From Lachnospiraceae bacterium (lineage in GTDB: Bacteria > Bacillota > Clostridia > Lachnospirales > Lachnospiraceae): a stretch of 64,000 bases of DNA. This document shows, one piece after another, positions 7,689-16,623 of this stretch (positions are counted from its first letter, which is position 1; each line of letters starts with the position of its first letter). The stretch is from contig SFGN01000013.1 of the NCBI GenBank assembly GCA_004556565.1, positions 1 through 64,000 on the forward strand. The letters are read 5' to 3'. The position numbers and the translations under genes were made by a program. A model generated the notes under the pieces. It searched no databases. It was not told where the DNA came from and was given only the letters and a program-made list of their open reading frames with translations.

Positions 7689-8420
7689 ATGAAAGGGTAT
7701 ATTCATTCTTTGGAGAGTTTTGGGTCTGTTGACGGACCGGGAGTCCGGTATCTCATATTTTTCAGCGGGTGTGCAATGAGATGCCAGTTCTGCCATAATC
7801 CGGACACATGGGATATGAAAACCGGAACAATATATACTGCGGATGAACTTTTGGATAAGGCCGAAAGATTTCGCTCTTACTGGGGGAAGGAAGGAGGCAT
7901 CACTGTCAGCGGGGGAGAGCCTCTGCTTCAGATGGAGTTTCTTACAGAATTATTCAGAAAAGCAAAAGAGAGAGGAATTCATACTACATTAGATACGAGC
8001 GGAAACCCCTTTACAAAGGAAGAACCATTCTTCGGAAAGTTCCGGGAACTGATGAAATATACAGATCTGGTGATGCTTGATATCAAGCATATTGATGATG
8101 AACAGCATAAGATATTGACAGGGCATACCAATCGGAACATCCTTGAATTGGCACAGTATTTGTCAGATACAGGGAAAAAGATGTGGATTCGTCATGTGCT
8201 TGTGCCAAAGCGGAGCGATTATGACGAATATCTGACCCGGCTTGCAGATTTTATCGGAACATTGAAGACCGTAGAAAAAATGGAAGTACTTCCGTACCAC
8301 ACGCTCGGTGCATACAAATGGAAAGAACTGGGTTATGAATATCAGCTTGAGGGAATCAAGCCCCCGACGGAAGATCGGGTCAGAAATGCAAATCAGATCT
8401 TACATGCCGGGAAAAGATGA
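7689..8420 (+). CDS. pflA: Pyruvate formate-lyase activating enzyme (radical SAM)
   Basis: A 243-aa radical SAM protein that puts the glycyl radical on PflB using S-adenosylmethionine and a 4Fe-4S cluster. The cluster cysteines C28, C32 and C35 form the CX3CX2C motif (GCAMRCQFCHNPDTW), and the SAM-binding TVSGGEPLLQ follows. Length and order are typical for PflA. GAGGTG upstream supports ATG 7689. It directly follows pflB, separated by a likely partial terminator. Confidence 0.96.
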   Translation: MKGYIHSLESFGSVDGPGVRYLIFFSGCAMRCQFCHNPDTWDMKTGTIYTADELLDKAERFRSYWGKEGGITVSGGEPLLQMEFLTELFRKAKERGIHTTLDTSGNPFTKEEPFFGKFRELMKYTDLVMLDIKHIDDEQHKILTGHTNRNILELAQYLSDTGKKMWIRHVLVPKRSDYDEYLTRLADFIGTLKTVEKMEVLPYHTLGAYKWKELGYEYQLEGIKPPTEDRVRNANQILHAGKR

Positions 8421-8452
8421 TTTCCATAGTTTCACAGAAAGAGGGAAAATAA

Positions 8453-9625
8453 GTGAATAAAAAAGAAGTATTGGAAATACGGAAGCAATTTACGCCTGCA
8501 AACTGTGCAATCACGCGCATCTGCGGCTGTTATGTAGACCATGAAAAGACAAAGCGGATGGAATCAAAAGAATCGTTTTTATCTCTTCCGGAAGAAGAAG
8601 CATTTAAATATTTTGATATTTTCAAGAAAACTTTATCCGGCTCGATCGGCCGGAATCTCTTGAATATGGAGTTTCCTGTGGAACAGGAAATGCCGGGGGG
8701 AACGCAGGAGTTTTTGTTAAAACTGAAAAACAGCAAACTGGAAGATGATATGCTGCTCGAAGAGTTTTATGACAAAATTATTGAAAATTACAGATTTGAC
8801 GATAATTATTATATTGTGCTGATTCATGCGATGTATGATGTTCCGGGGAAATCATCCGATGGTCTGGAAATGTATGATGCTTCTGACAACGTTTATGAAT
8901 ATCTTCTGTGCAGCATTTGCCCGGTATCCTTGTCAAAGGCAGGTCTTTGTTATAATGCGGAAGATAACCGGATTCAGGACCGGATCAGAGACTGGCTGGT
9001 GGACATGCCGGATAAAGGATTCCTGTTTCCGGCATTTACGGACCGGAATACAGATATACATGGGGTGCTGTATTATACAAAGAAATCTGAGGAGCTGCAG
9101 CCGGAGTTGATCGAGCAGGTGTTGGGTGCAAGAATGCCGATGTCTGCCGATACGCAGAAAGAAGCATTTCAATTGCTCATTGAAGACACTCTGGGGGAAG
9201 CCGGAGACTACGACACTGTCCGTAATATACATGAGACTCTGCATGATTTGATGGAAGAGCATAAGGATGAGCCGGAACCGCTTGCACTGGATAAGACCGA
9301 TATGAAAAAGGTGTTTGAACAAAGCGGTGTATCGCCTGAGCAGATGGAATCCTTCGACCGCAGCTTTGAGGAAAATGCGGGGGAGAAAACTTCGCTGCTT
9401 GCAGCCAATATTGCTGATACCAGAAAATTTAACATTCAGACTCCGGATGTGATCATCAAGGTTAATCCGGAACGTGCCGACCTTGTGCAGACACGGATCA
9501 TTGACGGGCGCCAGTGTCTGGTTATTCCGGTTGATGACCATATTGAGGTTAACGGGATGAATGTGCGGACGATGAAACGTCCGGGTGAGGAAAAAGCCGG
9601 GTGTGATGCCAAGGAAATAGAGTAA
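8453..9625 (+). CDS. DUF4317 family protein, function unknown
   Basis: A 390-aa soluble protein that I recognise as DUF4317 from its opening (KEVLEIRKQFTPANCAI, then RICGCYVD). No signal peptide, membrane helix or known catalytic motif is visible. It starts at GTG 8453 with GAGGG upstream, 32 bases behind pflA, so it is probably co-transcribed with it; a link to formate-lyase metabolism is only guilt by association. The last codons (KEIE, stop) overlap a truncated copy of the hairpin repeat family (9614-9671), which seems to provide the stop codon. Confidence 0.8.
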   Translation: MNKKEVLEIRKQFTPANCAITRICGCYVDHEKTKRMESKESFLSLPEEEAFKYFDIFKKTLSGSIGRNLLNMEFPVEQEMPGGTQEFLLKLKNSKLEDDMLLEEFYDKIIENYRFDDNYYIVLIHAMYDVPGKSSDGLEMYDASDNVYEYLLCSICPVSLSKAGLCYNAEDNRIQDRIRDWLVDMPDKGFLFPAFTDRNTDIHGVLYYTKKSEELQPELIEQVLGARMPMSADTQKEAFQLLIEDTLGEAGDYDTVRNIHETLHDLMEEHKDEPEPLALDKTDMKKVFEQSGVSPEQMESFDRSFEENAGEKTSLLAANIADTRKFNIQTPDVIIKVNPERADLVQTRIIDGRQCLVIPVDDHIEVNGMNVRTMKRPGEEKAGCDAKEIE

Positions 9626-9671
9626 TTCATGCAAGTATGATTCGCTCACTATTTCAATTACGGCTGAACTG
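9614..9671 (-). repeat. Truncated copy of the ATGCTTGCAT hairpin repeat family (copy C)
   Basis: Read on the minus strand it has CAGTTCAGCCGTAAT, a variable arm, GCGAATCATACTTGCATGAAT and a partly complementary arm, matching 18993-19160 and the minus strand of 44903-45031. Only the terminal hairpin of the family is left. GAAATAG (9614-9620) pairs with CTATTTC (9649-9655), and the left arm lies inside the DUF4317 reading frame. Confidence 0.65.
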
Positions 9672-9700
9672 ATAAAAAATAAATCATAAATATACATATA

Positions 9701-9744
9701 TATAGGGAAAACAGATTCTTAACGTCTGCTTTCCCTATATTGTT
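9701..9744 (+). terminator. Terminator of the pfl-DUF4317 unit
   Basis: TATAGGGAAA (9701-9710) pairs with TTTCCCTATA (9730-9739), and an inner CAGA/TCTG extends the stem. T-rich sequence follows, part of which is the target duplication of the element at 9745. Confidence 0.7.
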
Positions 9745-9858
9745 GTAACTGCTCAGAGCCAACCTCCAAAATGCTTCGCATTTCGTCGGTGTGGCGTATC
9801 CGCCAAATAAAATTTCAAAAACAGTCTTAAAAATGCAAGCATTTTACGTCTCAGTTAC
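9745..9858. mobile_element. 114-bp MITE-like element with GTAACTG ends and 8-bp target duplication
   Basis: The element begins GTAACTG (9745-9751) and ends CAGTTAC (9852-9858). It is flanked by perfect 8-base direct repeats ATATTGTT (9737-9744 and 9859-9866). It has no gene. Inside are three small perfect hairpins: AAATGC-TTC-GCATTT, TGGCG-TATC-CGCCA and AAAATGC-AA-GCATTTT. GTAA ends with 8-bp duplications are those of the IS66 family as I know it, so an IS66-type transposase may have moved it (inference). It landed just behind a terminator hairpin. Confidence 0.8.
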
Positions 9859-9899
9859 ATATTGTTTATGAAAAAAGAATTAAGAATCGGCATATCGTA

Positions 9900-9928
9900 T
9901 TGACAAAGAATAATAATGTTTTTAAACT
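9900..9928 (+). promoter_or_regulatory. Promoter of the marR-ABC exporter operon
   Basis: TTGACA (9900-9905), a 17-base spacer and TAAACT (9923-9928) precede the MarR gene by about 50 bases. Confidence 0.7.
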
Positions 9929-9933
9929 AGCAT

Positions 9934-9949
9934 TTAGTTTTCTAACTAA
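9934..9949. promoter_or_regulatory. Probable MarR operator
   Basis: TTAGTT, a 4-base gap and AACTAA form a perfect inverted repeat just behind the -10 box. Its position over the transcription start suggests autorepression by the MarR protein encoded next. Confidence 0.55.
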
Positions 9950-9980
9950 TTAATGAGAACAGGAAAGTGAGGGGTTTGTC

Positions 9981-10472
9981 ATGAAATGTAGATGTCATGA
10001 AGACTCGCTCGGATTAATGTTCAGTCAGATTGGGCATTTATGTGTAATCCGGGCAAGTAAAGTATTTGGCGCTTATGATTTGAAACCCGGGCAGGCACAG
10101 ATTCTGTTCGTGCTTGACCAAAGTGGCGGATTATCTCAGCGTGAACTGGCTGAATACCTGAATCTGACACCTCCTTCGATAACCGCGGCCATTCAGAAAA
10201 TGGAAAGGCTGGGGTATATCCAGAGGAAGCCTGATGAAAAAGACCAGAGGATAATGCGTCTCAGCCTGACGGAAAAGAGCAGGGAGTGTCTTGAGTATAT
10301 CAGAGATGTACAGAGGGAGATGGATCGGATTTTACAGAAAGGACTGAGCGAAGAGGAAGTAAAAATATTAAAAAAATTATTGTCAAGTATATGGGATAAT
10401 CTGATGGAATTCGTGGATTGTTCCGATGAAAAAATAACGGAAAGGAACTGTGTAATATGGGAAAATTGTTGA
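9981..10472 (+). CDS. MarR-family transcriptional regulator
   Basis: A 163-aa winged-helix repressor. The DNA-binding part is clear: LSQRELAEYLNLTPPSITAA as helix-turn-helix, then MERLGYIQRKPDEKDQR as the wing. MarR proteins bind as dimers to palindromes and let go when a small ligand binds; a fitting palindrome sits at 9934-9949. The C-terminus overlaps the first exporter gene by 16 bases, so it very likely controls that exporter. The ligand cannot be read from the sequence. Three Cys near the ends (C3, C5 and the final C) might allow redox sensing, but that is a guess. Confidence 0.92.
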   Translation: MKCRCHEDSLGLMFSQIGHLCVIRASKVFGAYDLKPGQAQILFVLDQSGGLSQRELAEYLNLTPPSITAAIQKMERLGYIQRKPDEKDQRIMRLSLTEKSRECLEYIRDVQREMDRILQKGLSEEEVKILKKLLSSIWDNLMEFVDCSDEKITERNCVIWENC

Positions 10473-12679
10473 AATATGCGGTACGATACTGGAAGTCAGT
10501 GCTTGTGATATTGATGGTGCTGGTTCTCCAGGCATACTGTGAGCTGTCTCTTCCTGCCTACACATCGGATATTGTAAATGTAGGTATCCAGCAGGGCGGG
10601 ATTGAGGAAACGGTGCCTCATGCCGTTCCGGAAGAAGAGATGGACAGAATATTGCTTTTTATTCCGTTGCAGGAAGAGAAGCAAGAGGTGCTGGATGCTT
10701 ATTACTTAGATGAAGATACCTATGATACGAAGGCATATGTTCTGAAAGACACTGTGCAGGAGGACGAGGAAAGCGTGGAGCATCTGGCCGGTCTGATGGG
10801 AGTGCCGATGATGATCGTACAGGGATTTTCATCAGGAAGTGAGCAGACAAAACAGGTGGAAGAGCAGTTGATGTCAGCGGTACCGAAGGAAATGCTGCCG
10901 GAGGATGCGGATGTTTTTGATGTGCTTTCCTTCCTGCCGGAAGAACAGATGGGGCAGATGCTTACGGAGATACAGGACCAGATGGCAGATATGCCGGACA
11001 CAATCGTGGATCAGGCGGCGGTGGTTTATATCCAGTCAGCATATAAAATGCTTGGGATGGACATGAACGGGATTCAACTCCGTTATCTTTTCCTGACCGG
11101 GGCAAAGATGATTCTTCTTGCGTTTTTATGTATGATGGCAAATGTGTTTGTTGGATTTATGGCATCCCGGACTGCGGCAAGGGCAGGCCATGATCTGAGA
11201 AAACAGGTGTTCAGAAAAGTAGTCGCCTTTTCCAATAATGAGTTTGACCGGTTTTCAACAGCTTCCCTGATTACCCGCAGCACCAATGATATCCAACAGA
11301 TACAGATGTTGATGGTTATGCTTTTAAGAATTGTTCTTTACGCGCCGATTCTGGCAATAGGAGGCATATATCAGGTGTTCAGGACCAATGTATCTATGTC
11401 ATGGATCATTGCACTGGCTGTAGTGTTGATCGGACTTGTCGTTCTGACGCTGTTTATCGTTGCAATGCCGAAATTTAAAATGATGCAGAAGCTGGTAGAC
11501 AGATTGAATCTGGTTGCAAGGGAGATTCTGACCGGACTTCCTGTAATCCGGGCGTTCAGTACACAGAAGCATGAAGAGGAACGGTTTGACAAAGCAAATC
11601 GAGATCTGACAAAAACCAACCTTTTTGTAAACCGCGCCATGACATTTATGATGCCGGTCATGATGGTCATCATGAATGCGGTATCAGTTCTGATCGTATG
11701 GAACGGTGCGCTTGGGATTGACAACGGACAGATGCAGGTCGGGGATATGATGGCATTCATTCAGTATACAATGCAGATTATCATGTCATTTTTGATGCTG
11801 TGCATGATTTCCATCATGCTGCCAAGGGCAGCGGTTGCCGCTGAACGTGTAGATGAAGTTCTGACAAGTAAAACGCTGATCCATGATCCGGAACAGCCGG
11901 ATTCCTATTCAAAGGACGCAAAAGGCGTGCTGGAATTTAATCATGTGTCCTTCCGGTATCCGGGAGCGGAAGAGGATGTGCTGCATGACATTTCATTCAC
12001 GGCAAGGCCGGGAGAGACAACAGCAATCATCGGAAGCACCGGAAGCGGAAAATCCACACTGGTAAATCTGATTCCGCGCTTCTATGATGTCACGGAAGGC
12101 TCAATTATGCTGGACGGGCAGGATATCCGGGATGTCACACAGCATGAGCTGCGCGGAAGGCTGGGATATGTCCCTCAGAAAGCAGTTTTATTCTCAGGAA
12201 CAATAGCATCGAATATTATGTTTGGAAATACGGATGGTTCCGTGCAGGAGATGGAAGAAGCAGCCGAGATCGCACAGGCATCGGAGTTCATCCTGGAAAA
12301 ACCGGAGAAATTTGACAGCAGGATTTCTCAGGGCGGCGCAAATGTGTCCGGAGGACAGAAGCAGAGGCTGTCTATTGCGAGAGCAGTAGCAAAGCATCCG
12401 GATGTCTTTATCTTTGATGACAGTTTTTCCGCACTGGATTATAAGACCGATGTATCCTTAAGGCGTGCCCTGAAAGAAAAAACGGCGGACAGCACTGTCA
12501 TTATCGTGGCTCAGAGAATCAGCACGATTCTTCACGCGGAACAGATTCTGGTGCTGGATGAAGGGAAAATTGCCGGGGCAGGAACGCACCAGGAATTACT
12601 TAAGAACTGTGAGGTATACCGTCAGATTGCGGCTTCCCAGTTGTCGGAAGAAGAACTGAAAGGAGGGGCACAGGTATGA
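10457..12679 (+). CDS. ABC exporter half-transporter, degenerate-site subunit with large external insertion
   Basis: A 740-aa half-transporter (membrane domain fused to ATPase) of the multidrug or peptide exporter type, probably pairing with the next gene product as in BmrCD. One membrane helix lies near residues 14-34; the next starts only at about 208. The acidic stretch between (about 45-205) is much longer than usual and should be outside the cell. The ATPase domain has Walker A GSTGSGKST (near 524), signature VSGGQ (near 628) and Walker B with Asp-Asp (FIFDDSFSALD, near 648) instead of Asp-Glu, so this half forms the weak ATP site. It overlaps marR by 16 bases and its partner by 4 (ATGA). 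The substrate is unknown. Confidence 0.9.
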   Translation: MGKLLKYAVRYWKSVLVILMVLVLQAYCELSLPAYTSDIVNVGIQQGGIEETVPHAVPEEEMDRILLFIPLQEEKQEVLDAYYLDEDTYDTKAYVLKDTVQEDEESVEHLAGLMGVPMMIVQGFSSGSEQTKQVEEQLMSAVPKEMLPEDADVFDVLSFLPEEQMGQMLTEIQDQMADMPDTIVDQAAVVYIQSAYKMLGMDMNGIQLRYLFLTGAKMILLAFLCMMANVFVGFMASRTAARAGHDLRKQVFRKVVAFSNNEFDRFSTASLITRSTNDIQQIQMLMVMLLRIVLYAPILAIGGIYQVFRTNVSMSWIIALAVVLIGLVVLTLFIVAMPKFKMMQKLVDRLNLVAREILTGLPVIRAFSTQKHEEERFDKANRDLTKTNLFVNRAMTFMMPVMMVIMNAVSVLIVWNGALGIDNGQMQVGDMMAFIQYTMQIIMSFLMLCMISIMLPRAAVAAERVDEVLTSKTLIHDPEQPDSYSKDAKGVLEFNHVSFRYPGAEEDVLHDISFTARPGETTAIIGSTGSGKSTLVNLIPRFYDVTEGSIMLDGQDIRDVTQHELRGRLGYVPQKAVLFSGTIASNIMFGNTDGSVQEMEEAAEIAQASEFILEKPEKFDSRISQGGANVSGGQKQRLSIARAVAKHPDVFIFDDSFSALDYKTDVSLRRALKEKTADSTVIIVAQRISTILHAEQILVLDEGKIAGAGTHQELLKNCEVYRQIAASQLSEEELKGGAQV

Positions 12680-14511
12680 GCGGAAGACATGGAAGAATGG
12701 GACATGGAGGCCCTGCAGGGTCAGGAGAAAAAGCAAAGGATTTCGGCGGTACGATAAAAAAGCTTTTTAAATATATGGGAGCGTATAAAATTCAGCTTAT
12801 ATGTGTTCTTATTTTTGCGATAGGCGGAACTGTATTTAATATTGTCGGGCCGAAAATTCTCGGAAAGGCGACCACAGAGATTTTTAACGGACTGGTCAGC
12901 AAAGTTACCGGCGGAGAGGGAATGAATTTTGAAAAAATAGCAGGAATTCTTCTTGTAACGCTTGGGCTGTATGTGATCAGTGCACTGTGTTCTCTGGTGC
13001 AGGGATTTTTCATGACAGGGATTTCCCAGAAAACAACATACCGGCTCAGAAAAGAGATTTCGGAAAAAATCAACCGGATGCCGATGGGGTATTTTGACAC
13101 AAAAACGCACGGAGAAGTATTGTCCCGTATTACCAATGATGTGGATACACTTGGACAGAGCCTGAATCAAAGTGCAACGCAGATGATCACATCGGTCACG
13201 ACTATCATAGGAGTGCTTGTGATGATGCTTTCCATCAGCCCTCTGATGACTCTTGTGGCACTGATGATTTTGCCTGTTTCCATCGGAATGATTTCTCTTA
13301 TCATGAAAAAATCCCAGCGTTATTTCCGTCGGCAGCAGGAATATCTGGGAAATGTAAACGGCCAGGTGGAGGAAATTTATTCCGGTCATAATATAATCCG
13401 TGCGTTTAACAAAGAGCAGGAAGTGACAGAAACCTTTGAAAAAACAAATAGCAAGCTATATGATTCTGCCTGGAAGTCTCAGTTCTTTTCAGGAACAATG
13501 ATGCCAATCATGCAATTCGTCGGGAATCTGGGATATGTAGGTGTGGCAATGCTTGGCGGGTATCTGGCGATCAGGAAAACGATTGAAGTAGGAGACATCC
13601 AGTCTTTTACCCAGTATGTAAGGAATTTCACACAGCCGATTCAACAGGTGGCACAGGTTGCGAATATGCTCCAGACGGCGGCGGCCGCTTCAGAACGTGT
13701 TTTTGAATTTCTGGAAGAAGAGGAAGAAGACCAGACAGCTGCGAATCCGGTGTCCGTAGAAGGACTTCAGGGAAATGTCACATTTAAAAATGTACGTTTC
13801 GGATACCGCCCGGAAAAAATTATCATCCACGATTTCTCTGCGGATGTTAAAGAAGGACAGAAAATCGCGATTGTCGGTCCGACGGGTGCTGGGAAGACAA
13901 CAATGATTAAACTTCTCATGAGATTTTATGATGTAAACAGCGGCGCGATACTTGTGGATGGGCACGATATAAGGGATTTCAACAGAAATGAGCTGAGAGA
14001 AATGTTTGGGATGGTGCTCCAGGATACATGGCTGTTCCACGGAACGATCCGTGATAACATCCGATACGGAAAGCTGGATGCCACAGAGGAGGAAATTATC
14101 AGCGCGGCGAAAGCGGCGAGGGCTCACCGGTTTATCCAGACGCTTCCCGGCGGTTATGATATGGAACTGAATGAAGAGGCAAGCAATGTATCCCAGGGGC
14201 AAAAACAGCTCCTGACGATAGCAAGGGCAATTCTGGCTGACCCGAAGATACTGATTCTGGATGAAGCCACCAGTTCGGTAGATACCAGGACAGAAATACA
14301 GATCCAGAAAGCAATGGATACACTGATGAAGGGAAGAACCAGTTTTATAATAGCACACCGTCTTTCCACAATCCGGGATGCGGATATGATTCTTGTCATG
14401 AAAGACGGAGATATCGTGGAACAGGGAAATCATGAAGAATTGCTCAGCCGCGGAGGATTTTATGCGGAACTGTACAATTCACAGTTTGATAAAACATCAA
14501 ATCTTGCCTGA
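12676..14511 (+). CDS. ABC exporter half-transporter, catalytic partner subunit
   Basis: A 611-aa half-transporter with six membrane helices, then an ATPase domain: Walker A GPTGAGKTT (near 400), a deviating signature VSQGQ (near 504) and a standard Walker B with catalytic Glu (LILDEATSSVD, near 525). In heterodimeric exporters the altered signature of one half faces the altered Walker B of the other; both are present here in the expected partners. The start overlaps the previous stop (ATGA), which suggests tightly coupled translation. The N-terminus is Gly/His-rich (MSGRHGRMGHGG). Confidence 0.92.
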   Translation: MSGRHGRMGHGGPAGSGEKAKDFGGTIKKLFKYMGAYKIQLICVLIFAIGGTVFNIVGPKILGKATTEIFNGLVSKVTGGEGMNFEKIAGILLVTLGLYVISALCSLVQGFFMTGISQKTTYRLRKEISEKINRMPMGYFDTKTHGEVLSRITNDVDTLGQSLNQSATQMITSVTTIIGVLVMMLSISPLMTLVALMILPVSIGMISLIMKKSQRYFRRQQEYLGNVNGQVEEIYSGHNIIRAFNKEQEVTETFEKTNSKLYDSAWKSQFFSGTMMPIMQFVGNLGYVGVAMLGGYLAIRKTIEVGDIQSFTQYVRNFTQPIQQVAQVANMLQTAAAASERVFEFLEEEEEDQTAANPVSVEGLQGNVTFKNVRFGYRPEKIIIHDFSADVKEGQKIAIVGPTGAGKTTMIKLLMRFYDVNSGAILVDGHDIRDFNRNELREMFGMVLQDTWLFHGTIRDNIRYGKLDATEEEIISAAKAARAHRFIQTLPGGYDMELNEEASNVSQGQKQLLTIARAILADPKILILDEATSSVDTRTEIQIQKAMDTLMKGRTSFIIAHRLSTIRDADMILVMKDGDIVEQGNHEELLSRGGFYAELYNSQFDKTSNLA

Positions 14512-14624
14512 ATTTCACACCGGGTGCGAAAAATCACGGTTAAATAATCAAAGGATTTGTCCATCCGGCATATCTTTGTAAAAAATCATGTAAAAATTCA
14601 GGTCTTCTGATACCTTAATCAATA

Positions 14625-14653
14625 TTGTAAAAAATCGGGAAATCGTCTATACT
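14625..14653 (+). promoter_or_regulatory. Promoter of the prmA-rsmE unit
   Basis: TTGTAA (14625-14630), a 17-base spacer and TATACT (14648-14653), about 120 bases before prmA. Confidence 0.6.
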
Positions 14654-14771
14654 TTGTATGGGCGTTTTCTTGATTTTCGGGAATAGTCAACAGAGTAAGT
14701 GTTAATATGAAGATGGGTTTAGTTAACCATACGGGAAGTTTTATAGATTTTTAAAGAACAGGAAGGTTTGG

Positions 14772-15731
14772 ATGGGTATGAAATGGAATAAATTTCGTTT
14801 AAAGACAACAACGGCGGCAGAGGATATTATTATCAGCATGCTGACAGACCTGGGGGTTGAAGGGGTAGAGATCGAGGATAAGGTGGCCCTCACTCAGGCA
14901 GATAAGGAGCAGATGTTTGTGGATATTCTTCCGGAAGTGGGAGAGGACGACGGTATTGCATATCTTAGTTTTTATCTGGAAGAGGGAGAAGAGACAGACC
15001 GGATTCTTGCCGGCGTGAAACAGGAGCTTGATGAAATGAGTTCCTGGCTGGATATCGGGGAGGCATCCATTGAGGAATCCCAGACGGAGGATGTGGACTG
15101 GATCAATAACTGGAAACAGTATTTCCACCAGTTTTATATTGATGATATCCTGATTATCCCTTCGTGGGAAGAAGCGAAGCCGGAGGATGAAGGGAAAATG
15201 ATCATCCATATTGATCCGGGCACTGCGTTTGGAACGGGGATGCACGAGACCACACAGCTTTGTATCCGCCAGATACGCAAATATATGACAGAAGGGGCAG
15301 AAATCCTCGACGTCGGCTGCGGAAGCGGAATTCTGGGAATGCTCGCATTAAAATTCGGAGCAGCATATTCTGTGGGGACAGACCTCGATCCCTGTGCGAT
15401 TGATGCCACCCATGAGAATATGGAAGCAAACGGAATCGGCAGGGAACAGTATGAGATTATGATCGGAAATATTATCGATGATCCGCAGGTGCAGGAGAAG
15501 GTCGGGTATGAAAAGTATGATATTGTTGCCGCCAATATTCTTGCCCCGGTTCTTGTGGAACTGACGCCTGTTATCGTGAATCAGCTCAAACCGGGCGGGA
15601 TCTATATTACAAGCGGCATTATCGATGATAAAGAGCGGATGGTGGTTGATGCCGTGAAAAAAGCCGGTCTCGAATTGCTGGAAGTGAATTATCAGGGAGA
15701 ATGGGTATCTGTAACTGCCAGAAAGAATTAA
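14772..15731 (+). CDS. prmA: Ribosomal protein L11 methyltransferase
   Basis: A 319-aa SAM-dependent enzyme that methylates ribosomal protein L11. The N-terminal part (1-120) is the substrate-recognition domain. The methyltransferase fold begins with GTAFGTGMHETTQLC and motif I DVGCGSGILGMLALKFGA; AANILAPVL provides the NxxP-like catalytic loop. Length is normal. AGGAAGG precedes ATG 14772; ATG 14778 is an alternative. RsmE follows, a common clostridial pair. Confidence 0.94.
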   Translation: MGMKWNKFRLKTTTAAEDIIISMLTDLGVEGVEIEDKVALTQADKEQMFVDILPEVGEDDGIAYLSFYLEEGEETDRILAGVKQELDEMSSWLDIGEASIEESQTEDVDWINNWKQYFHQFYIDDILIIPSWEEAKPEDEGKMIIHIDPGTAFGTGMHETTQLCIRQIRKYMTEGAEILDVGCGSGILGMLALKFGAAYSVGTDLDPCAIDATHENMEANGIGREQYEIMIGNIIDDPQVQEKVGYEKYDIVAANILAPVLVELTPVIVNQLKPGGIYITSGIIDDKERMVVDAVKKAGLELLEVNYQGEWVSVTARKN

Positions 15732-15818
15732 TGTCGTAACAAACCGGAAGAATTTTTTTCCGGGAAGTTTTATTTCGGTTCTGAGGAAATTTCAGAAGAA
15801 TTAAAGGAGAATGACAGA

Positions 15819-16553
15819 ATGCATCATTTTTTTGTCAGCCCGTCCCAGATTGAGGAGGGGACAATCCCTGTATCAGGGACGGATTTGAATCATATAAAAA
15901 ATGTTCTTCGCATGAAGACTGGTGAGCAGGCGGAAATCAGTGACGGAATCGGCAGGAGATATTTGTGTGAGCTTCTTGCTTATGAGCCGGGGTGTGCACG
16001 ATTTAAAATGCTGGAATCACTGGAGGGAGACCGGGAGCTTCCTTCCAGAATTTATCTGTTCCAGGGACTGCCTAAGGCAGATAAGATGGAACTGATCATC
16101 CAGAAAGCCGTGGAACTGGGCGTTTTCGAGATCATTCCTGTTGCGACAAAACGCGCGGTAGTAAAGCTGGATGAGAAGAAAGCGGAGAAAAAGATAATCC
16201 GCTGGAACGCTATTGCCGAAGGCGGGGCAAAACAGTCGGGCAGAAGCCGGATCCCTAAGGTTACGGATGTTATGTCCTTTGACCGGGCGGTGGAGACTGC
16301 CAAGGAATTGGATGTGCTTCTGATCCCTTATGAAAAAGCAGAGGGCATGGAAGCAACCCGACAGATGATAAGCGGCATAAAAAGAGGGCAGTCTGTAGGT
16401 GTTTTTATCGGCCCGGAAGGCGGATTTGAAGAAGAAGAAGTGAAAAAAGCATCGGAGGCGGGCGCAGTGCCGGTCACTTTGGGAAAAAGAATTCTGCGCA
16501 CAGAGACAGCCGGTCTTTCCGTGCTGTCGATACTGATGTATCATCTGGAATAA
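15819..16553 (+). CDS. rsmE: 16S rRNA m3U1498 methyltransferase
   Basis: A 244-aa SPOUT-class (trefoil knot) methyltransferase acting on U1498 of 16S rRNA. An N-terminal PUA-like part (HHFFVSPSQI, NHIKNVLRMKTGE) is followed by the knot signatures IGPEGGFEEEEV and LGKRILRTETA near the C-terminus, where SAM binds. AAAGGAG precedes the start. It lies 88 bases behind prmA. Confidence 0.95.
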   Translation: MHHFFVSPSQIEEGTIPVSGTDLNHIKNVLRMKTGEQAEISDGIGRRYLCELLAYEPGCARFKMLESLEGDRELPSRIYLFQGLPKADKMELIIQKAVELGVFEIIPVATKRAVVKLDEKKAEKKIIRWNAIAEGGAKQSGRSRIPKVTDVMSFDRAVETAKELDVLLIPYEKAEGMEATRQMISGIKRGQSVGVFIGPEGGFEEEEVKKASEAGAVPVTLGKRILRTETAGLSVLSILMYHLE

Positions 16554-16623
16554 ATAAATCATATAGTATTGTAAGAAACAAGTCGTGCGTTTTTTGAATA
16601 ATAAATGGAAAGGGAAGTTAATC

